A stretch of DNA of 64,000 nucleotides. Origin: Pseudoalteromonas luteoviolacea (GTDB lineage Bacteria > Pseudomonadota > Gammaproteobacteria > Enterobacterales > Alteromonadaceae). The stretch covers positions 186,001 to 250,000 of the forward strand of contig NZ_JAGJEH010000009.1 in the NCBI RefSeq assembly GCF_018100925.1, given 5' to 3'. Position 1 is the stretch's first letter, and each line of letters opens with the position of its first letter. The notes under the pieces were generated by a model. That model was not told the DNA's origin. It did not search any database and saw only the letters and a program-made list of their open reading frames with translations. This document shows, piece by piece, positions 58,546-64,000 of the stretch. Both the position numbers and the translations under genes were made by a program.

Positions 58546-61131
58546 TCAGTTTAAGGCTCTATCTATTTTCTCAAATAAATCATCACTTAAGTCAGAAATT
58601 GCAGCTAAACGCTCCAATTGGGTACGCATTTTGTCCTGTCGGTTTTGGTCAAACCTTTTATATGACAATAGCGGCGTGATTATTCGTGAAGCATTTTGTG
58701 GGTTGAGTTCGTTTAACTCTGCAATTAAATCAGCTAAGAGTTCATAGCCTCTGCCATCAGCTCTGTGGAACTGCTTTGGGTTTGATCTGGCAAAAGAACC
58801 AACTAAAGAGCGAACTCTATTTGGATTTGATTTATCAAAACAAGGGTGGGAATAAAGTGACAACACAACATCTATACACTTGTCAGACTGGTTGGTGGCC
58901 TGCAATGCAAACCATTTATCCATCACAAGTAGGTCGTGACTCCACTGCGCATCAAACTCTTCCATTAGCTTTGTTGATAGTGTGTGCTGCGCATTTAAAG
59001 CACTTTTTAACGCCCCTAATTTAGTTGTCATGTTTGTCGAGCTAGCCTGCTCAATCAGATGGCTTGTCACATCAAATTGAGTTAATGCCAAATAGTAAAG
59101 GCATTTATTCTTAAGTGCACGTATTGCCACATCTTTAGAACTTAACCCACCGCTGTCATGTGTGCTGGTATAAAATGCCACAAGATGCTTTTCGAGCAGT
59201 TGAGCAACCTGCTGCTCAAGAAGTGCTATTGCATTGCACAGCGCATCTACAGGCACAACGTCGTACCCTCCAGATAAAGTATCGAAGTTAGGCACTGAAA
59301 TGTACTCAGCAAGAATAGCTAGATCTGCCGGCTTGTTCTCAAACATACTAACTAATACTGACGCAAGCTCCTCAGTCATAGACTGTGTTGGTTCTGTGCT
59401 TTCTACATACGAACGTATTTGATGAGTAAACAAAATTTGCATTGCTTCCCACCTTGCATAGTAACTAGACGCATATTTGGCAATGTGGCTAAGCTGCGAC
59501 AAAGAGTAATCATATTTTAGTAAACACGGTGCAGAAAAGTCCTCAAGTAGCACAGGTATCGGCTCTGCTTCAATGTTCTCAAAAATGAAAGTCTGATTGG
59601 CTTGCGTTAACTCAAGAACACGGCCCTGTTTTAAGTCAGCCTTATTTAACTCAATTGCCTGCCCTTGCCCATCCAGCAGCTCTATTGCCACTGGAATATG
59701 TAAAGGCGCAGTGACCGGGTCATTTTTAGCATGTGTTTGTGTTAGCTCAATTTCATAAGTTTTTGACTCTGGTTGGAATTTTGTCGACACGTTTAAAGTA
59801 GGCGTACCAAATTGTTGATACCAAAGCTTGAACTGATTTAAATTTGTATTCGTCGCATCAGCCATTGCATTAACAAAATCATCGCAAGTGACCGCTTGAC
59901 CATCGTGTCGCTCAAAATACAGACTCATGCCTTGCTGAAAGCCCTGCTCTCCCAATAACGTGTGCATCATACGGATCACTTCAGCACCTTTATTGTAAAC
60001 TGTCACAGTGTAAAAGTTATTCATTTCAATTACTTTCTCTGGACGTATTGGGTGTGCCATGGGTCCAGCATCTTCGGCAAATTGGTGCGTCCTCATTGCA
60101 TTGACCGCGTCAATTCGGTTAAGTGCTCTTGACCCCAAATCGCTGCTAAATTCCTGATCTCTAAAAACTGTTAAGCCCTCTTTTAGGCTCAACTGAAACC
60201 AATCTCGACATGTGACTCGGTTGCCTGTCCAGTTGTGGAAGTACTCGTGCCCAACAATTGATTCAATGACGTGATAGTCTCTATCCGTTGCAGTTTCCTG
60301 ATTCGCTAAGACACAAGCGCTGTTGAATACATTCAGGCCTTTATTCTCCATTGCTCCCATATTGAAAAAATCAACCGCAACAATCATATAGATATCAAGG
60401 TCATACTCTAAATTAAAACGCTCTTCATCCCACTTCATTGACTTTTGTAGTGATGTCATTGCGTGTGGTGCTTTAGAAAGGTTTCCTTTATCAACAAAGA
60501 GCTGTAATTTCACTTCTTTTCCACTCTTTGTGACAAACTTGTCTTCTAGCTTGTCAAAGTCTCCCGCGACTAAAGCAAACAAGTATGATGGCTTTTTAAA
60601 TGGGTCTTCCCATGTCACAAAGTGTTTGTCATCCCCAATAGTGCCCGAGTCAACTTGATTTCCATTGGATAGCAAAAATGGAAAATCTTTACTGCCAATT
60701 ACGGTAACTCGATAGGTCGCAAGTACGTCTGGTCTGTCAAAGAAGTATGTGATCTTTCTAAAACCTTCTGCTTCACATTGCGTACAGTATGCACCGTCAG
60801 AGAGGTATAACCCCTCTAGAGAAGTATTTAGTTCAGGCGCTATTTCTGTTTCTATTTCAAGATCAAATGAAGCAGGTACCGAATCTATTTTGATACCGTC
60901 AACCAACAGAGTGTATTGAGCGTGAGGCTGACCGTTCACTTTTAGAGAGATAAGCTTCAAGTCAATACCATCTAATTCAACATAAGACTGCTCGCTATTT
61001 GCGCATAAACTGTACTTGGCTATGACTCTTGTTTGCTTAGGTGATAGATGAAAAGTCAGATCAAGGTGCTCAACTTGGTGACTAGGTGGCTGGTAATCTG
61101 CTAAAAGTTTAGCTTGCGGTTTCTGCGTCAT
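58546..61131 (-). CDS. pepN: Aminopeptidase N (M1 metallopeptidase)
   Basis: Zinc aminopeptidase that removes N-terminal residues from peptides in the cytoplasm. The 861 residues compare with 870 in E. coli. The exopeptidase motif is GAMEN at 259-263; the zinc site is HEYFH at 295-299 with the third ligand E318 in LSLKEGLTVFRD. N-terminal TYFFDRPDVLATYRVTV is characteristic of the PepN branch. GGAA lies before the ATG. It is followed by DUF2835. Confidence 0.98.
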   Translation of the reverse strand: MTQKPQAKLLADYQPPSHQVEHLDLTFHLSPKQTRVIAKYSLCANSEQSYVELDGIDLKLISLKVNGQPHAQYTLLVDGIKIDSVPASFDLEIETEIAPELNTSLEGLYLSDGAYCTQCEAEGFRKITYFFDRPDVLATYRVTVIGSKDFPFLLSNGNQVDSGTIGDDKHFVTWEDPFKKPSYLFALVAGDFDKLEDKFVTKSGKEVKLQLFVDKGNLSKAPHAMTSLQKSMKWDEERFNLEYDLDIYMIVAVDFFNMGAMENKGLNVFNSACVLANQETATDRDYHVIESIVGHEYFHNWTGNRVTCRDWFQLSLKEGLTVFRDQEFSSDLGSRALNRIDAVNAMRTHQFAEDAGPMAHPIRPEKVIEMNNFYTVTVYNKGAEVIRMMHTLLGEQGFQQGMSLYFERHDGQAVTCDDFVNAMADATNTNLNQFKLWYQQFGTPTLNVSTKFQPESKTYEIELTQTHAKNDPVTAPLHIPVAIELLDGQGQAIELNKADLKQGRVLELTQANQTFIFENIEAEPIPVLLEDFSAPCLLKYDYSLSQLSHIAKYASSYYARWEAMQILFTHQIRSYVESTEPTQSMTEELASVLVSMFENKPADLAILAEYISVPNFDTLSGGYDVVPVDALCNAIALLEQQVAQLLEKHLVAFYTSTHDSGGLSSKDVAIRALKNKCLYYLALTQFDVTSHLIEQASSTNMTTKLGALKSALNAQHTLSTKLMEEFDAQWSHDLLVMDKWFALQATNQSDKCIDVVLSLYSHPCFDKSNPNRVRSLVGSFARSNPKQFHRADGRGYELLADLIAELNELNPQNASRIITPLLSYKRFDQNRQDKMRTQLERLAAISDLSDDLFEKIDRALN

Positions 61132-61344
61132 TTAAATTCCTTCATCGCATTAGTTGGCCAGATAATATAAACAATGCCCTGTGGCCAATATCTGCTTGTC
61201 TATTAAATGCCAATATCTAATTACGCGTAAGTTTATCGCCCGTTTAGAGCGCTCATTATCTATTGGACAGGATTTTATAATATTAAATTAGTGAAATGTA
61301 GCCTTTCAGTAAGTTTAGACGAGTAATATCGTTGTTAAAACAAT

Positions 61345-61369
61345 AAAAAGGCCCCACTTGTGTGAGGCC
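61345..61369 (-). terminator. Terminator of nhaC
   Basis: On the reverse strand GGCCTCAC / GTGGGGCC (one G-U pair) with a 4-base loop is followed by TTTTTATTG, just past the nhaC stop. Confidence 0.82.
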
Positions 61370-61377
61370 GGTTGTTT

Positions 61378-62826
61378 TTATTCTTGCTCTCTTGGTTTGA
61401 GCTTTAAAACTTTAACTCCGAGGTAACCATAAACAATTGCTAGCAGTGGATTTATTAGATTGAAAAATGCATACACAGCGTAATCAAGTGGGTTGATTAA
61501 TAGGACGCTTTGCATGTAAGCACCGCAGGTATTCCATGGAATAAGTGGACTGGTAATTGTTCCGCCATCTTCAAGCGTTCTTGACAGGTTGACGCTTTGC
61601 AATCCACGGCGTTTATATTCTTCTTTGAACATTCTACCAGGCACCACAATGGCAATGTACTGATCGGCAGCAACTAAGTTAGTACCAAAACATGTCGCGA
61701 TAGTAGACGCGATAAGAGAACCCGTACTTTTTGCAATACGAAGGATGCTACGTACAAACACTTCTAGAAGGCCTGTTTTTTCCATGATGGCACCAAACAT
61801 AAGTGCAGTCATTATTAACCAAGTCGTCGTCAGCATACTAGACATGCCGCCACCACTTAAAAGGTCATCCATTTTTGCATCCCCAGTTTGGACACTAAAG
61901 CCATCAAAGAAAGTAGCCCAAATCAGTTTAAATTGCCCTACTATCTCTCCTTGACTCGTATCAATCTGGCTCGCAATCAAATCTCCTTGAAATAAGATAG
62001 CCCAAACAGCACCAACGACAGCACCAATTGAAATGGCAGGAAACGCTGGCATTTTTTTAACTGCCAGAGCCAATAGAATAACCAAAGGAACCAACATAAA
62101 GATATTGATGTTAAAGTTACTTTGTAAAATAGCACTAATAGCGTCTATTTTATTTGCATCACTCGCGACATCAGCATTAAAGCCCATAATGATAAAGATA
62201 ATGAGCGCAATGACAAAGCTTGGAACTGTAGTCCATAACATGTGTTGAATATGGTCAAAAAGGTCACTGCCTGCGACCGCTGGTGCTAGGTTCGTGGTTT
62301 CAGAAAGCGGGCTTAGTTTGTCACCAAAATATGCTCCGGAAATGACAGCTCCTGCGGTAACAACGGGGTCTAACCCAAGCCCATTAGCCACCCCCAAAAG
62401 CGCAACACCGATTGTTGCAGCTGTCGTCCAAGAACTACCTATACTCATTGCAACGATGCCACATATTAAGCAACTGGCCGCATAGAACCAAGCAGGGTTA
62501 ATTATTTGCAGTCCGTAATAGATAAGCGTTGGAACCGTACCTGATAGTAGCCAAGTACCGATTAGAGCTCCTACCATGAGCAAGATCAATATCGCGCCTA
62601 GAGAAATAGTGATACCCTTAATCATCGCTTCTTCAAGCGTTTTCCAGGTAAAGCCATTTTTTAGTCCAATAAGTGCAGCTGTAAAAGTCGCAAATAATAG
62701 TGCGATTTGGTTTGGACCTGATGATGAATTATCACCATACAAATAAACAGCAGCACCTAATAAACTGACTAAAACGATAATTGGTATAAAAGCATCCCAA
62801 GCTGATGCCGATTTTGGTTGTTTCAA
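61378..62826 (-). CDS. nhaC: Na+/H+ antiporter NhaC
   Basis: Inner-membrane Na+/H+ antiporter of the NhaC family, 482 residues with about 11-12 membrane spans. Family blocks are SIGSSWTTAATIGVALLGVANGLGLD, SGAYFGDKLSPLSETTNLAPAVAG and, near the C-terminus, RTLEDGGTITSPLIPWNTCGAYM. The start is TTG at 62826: no in-frame ATG lies nearby and a strong GAGGGG site stands 9 bases upstream. It is the second sodium antiporter in the window, with nhaD at 21.4-22.6 kb, consistent with a marine life style. Confidence 0.95.
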   Translation of the reverse strand: MKQPKSASAWDAFIPIIVLVSLLGAAVYLYGDNSSSGPNQIALLFATFTAALIGLKNGFTWKTLEEAMIKGITISLGAILILLMVGALIGTWLLSGTVPTLIYYGLQIINPAWFYAASCLICGIVAMSIGSSWTTAATIGVALLGVANGLGLDPVVTAGAVISGAYFGDKLSPLSETTNLAPAVAGSDLFDHIQHMLWTTVPSFVIALIIFIIMGFNADVASDANKIDAISAILQSNFNINIFMLVPLVILLALAVKKMPAFPAISIGAVVGAVWAILFQGDLIASQIDTSQGEIVGQFKLIWATFFDGFSVQTGDAKMDDLLSGGGMSSMLTTTWLIMTALMFGAIMEKTGLLEVFVRSILRIAKSTGSLIASTIATCFGTNLVAADQYIAIVVPGRMFKEEYKRRGLQSVNLSRTLEDGGTITSPLIPWNTCGAYMQSVLLINPLDYAVYAFFNLINPLLAIVYGYLGVKVLKLKPREQE

Positions 62827-63081
62827 ATTTATGTACCCCTCGCACTCATTGCGGTGCGTATTATTATTTGACCGAGTAGTTATTACTCTACTTTACCAAT
62901 CCGGTTTAATAATTATTAATAAACGAGTATTCAACTTTCAATAAAAGCATATTGCTTAATATGAAGGTTTAAATTTCTCGTTGATTGATTGTGCCAATTA
63001 TCAATACGGATTGATAAACATCGTCTCATGTTGTCTTGTTGCGGCTGACGATAATAACAAATTTGCAAGCAGGAGTAACGA

Positions 63082-63105
63082 AAAAAGGCGCTATTGCGCC
63101 TTTTT
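63082..63105 (-). terminator. Terminator of prc
   Basis: A 10-bp stem (AAAAAGGCGC / GCGCCTTTTT) with a 4-base loop, 17 bases beyond the prc stop, with a T-run on the reverse strand. Confidence 0.88.
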
Positions 63106-63121
63106 CATTTGGAGTGTCTTA

Positions 63122-64000
63122 TTAACTAGACTTTATATCGTTTTTCACAAGCCTGCCGTAATTAATCATATCTTGCGTAATAAGCGCTGCTTCTTCGAGA
63201 TACGGATCCATATCTGATATCACATCTGGTACATCATCCAGCTTTTCAATCGCTTCCATCCCTAAACGCTTTAATCTTTCGTTTGTACGAACCAGCGCTC
63301 TTTGATCTCTTTCTTCACGCTCTTTTTTACGCTCAGACTCTACAAGCGAAATTGAGACTTCAGTTTCCTGCTCTTTATAACGTTTAATATCGTCGAACAC
63401 ATAGGAAAACTCAGGTTCTTTCGCAATACGCTTGTTATGCTTGTCATTTAAATGACCAATAACAGACGTTAAGTCATCAATCGTTTTATATTTAGCTCTT
63501 GCAATACTATCCCAAGGAAGTGCATTGTCTTCTTGGCTTTCTCCCCACTCTTCTGGTTCGATAAATGAAGGGAGTAAAATATCAGGGATCACGCCTTTGT
63601 TTTGCGTGCTCCCACCGTTAATACGGTAGAACTTCGCAATCGTATAGGTAATGCTACCAAGTGGGTTTTCAAACAGATCGTAAGTTTTTCTTAGACCCCT
63701 GTGCTGCTGCACCGTGCCTTTACCAAACGTTTGTTCACCTATCACGACAGCACGGCCATAATCTTGCATTGCCGCAGCAAATATCTCTGACGCAGACGCG
63801 CTGTATCTATCAACCAGCACAGTCATAGGCCCTTCGTAATAGGTTTTTCCATCTTGGTCTTGTTGCACGTCAATACGGTTGTTCGCTGTATGGATTTGGA
63901 CAATCGGTCCTTTATCAATAAATAACCCCGAAAGCTTCTTCGCCTCGTATAAAGATCCACCACCATTTTGTCTCAGGTCTATCACAATACCATCGACTTT
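63122..64000 (-). CDS. prc: Tail-specific protease Prc, C-terminal part (cut by window edge)
   Basis: Only the last ~292 residues are in the window; the frame is open through base 64000. The visible part is the S41-family catalytic core: IVIDLRQNGGGSL, the nucleophile serine in RYSASASEIFAAAMQDYG and the lysine general base in EQTFGKGTVQQ. The C-terminal DUF3340-type region follows, with a charged helix (ESERKKEREERDQRALVRTNERL). Prc degrades SsrA-like or nonpolar-tailed periplasmic proteins and trims PBP3 and murein hydrolases. A clear terminator follows. Confidence 0.95.
   Translation of the reverse strand, partial: KVDGIVIDLRQNGGGSLYEAKKLSGLFIDKGPIVQIHTANNRIDVQQDQDGKTYYEGPMTVLVDRYSASASEIFAAAMQDYGRAVVIGEQTFGKGTVQQHRGLRKTYDLFENPLGSITYTIAKFYRINGGSTQNKGVIPDILLPSFIEPEEWGESQEDNALPWDSIARAKYKTIDDLTSVIGHLNDKHNKRIAKEPEFSYVFDDIKRYKEQETEVSISLVESERKKEREERDQRALVRTNERLKRLGMEAIEKLDDVPDVISDMDPYLEEAALITQDMINYGRLVKNDIKSS

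Noticed and set aside
1..64000. CRISPR arrays, prophage or genomic island
   Set aside because: No regularly spaced direct repeats, integrase, capsid or transposase genes were seen; the gene content looks like core chromosome throughout.

Overview
The window reads as a chromosomal segment of a marine gammaproteobacterium of the order Alteromonadales, most likely Pseudoalteromonas or a close relative. The evidence is the moderately AT-rich DNA, two Na+/H+ antiporters (NhaD, NhaC) and an SNF sodium symporter, a 1610-residue NAD-glutamate dehydrogenase beside pyrD-zapC-rlmKL-uup, a pepN-DUF2835 pair, and an MksFEB condensin operon. The species call is inference from gene content. I see no prophage, IS element, CRISPR array, tRNA or rRNA. 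Forty-four protein genes are supported, two of them cut by the window edges.

Layout. 1-4.8 kb: the end of a TPR/GGDEF diguanylate cyclase, then a reverse-strand operon of a secreted S33 peptidase and a NatAB-type ABC exporter. 5-13.2 kb: topA and a very large Ig-repeat lipoprotein. 13.4-17.4 kb: forward genes for a dicarboxylate/amino-acid symporter, a beta-hydroxyacid dehydrogenase, glutathione peroxidase and D-lactate dehydrogenase. 17.5-22.6 kb: reverse genes for an SNF transporter, a DUF924 protein, lysC with a lysine riboswitch in its leader, and nhaD. 22.8-29.8 kb: forward mksF-mksE-mksB, a DUF4136 lipoprotein, and csdA-csdE. 30.3-37.7 kb: a reverse run comEC, msbA, lpxK, ycaR, kdsB, an RluA-type pseudouridine synthase and tcdA, most of them touching or overlapping. 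It combines Kdo/lipid A supply, lipid A flipping and tRNA/rRNA modification. 37.7-46 kb: DUF2062, then reverse rlmKL-glutaredoxin-uup-DUF3466, zapC and pyrD. 46-51 kb: NAD-GDH. 51.1-58.3 kb: a four-gene envelope cluster (DUF1302, DUF1329, YCF48-like, RND/MMPL) with a perfect 18-bp palindrome upstream. 58.3-64 kb: DUF2835, pepN, nhaC and the 3' part of prc.

Functional links. CsdA and CsdE form a sulfur relay, and TcdA, encoded convergently just downstream, is their known partner protein in E. coli. KdsB, LpxK and MsbA act in lipid A-Kdo biosynthesis and transport. LysC is the lysine-sensitive entry step to the aspartate pathway, and its leader carries both a conserved lysine aptamer and a readable Shine-Dalgarno-sequestering switch. 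Most transcription units end in clear hairpin terminators. The less ordinary parts are the lysC switch, the MksFEB operon without its usual nuclease gene, the alternating two-type Ig array, and the DUF1302/DUF1329/YCF48/RND cluster with its palindrome.
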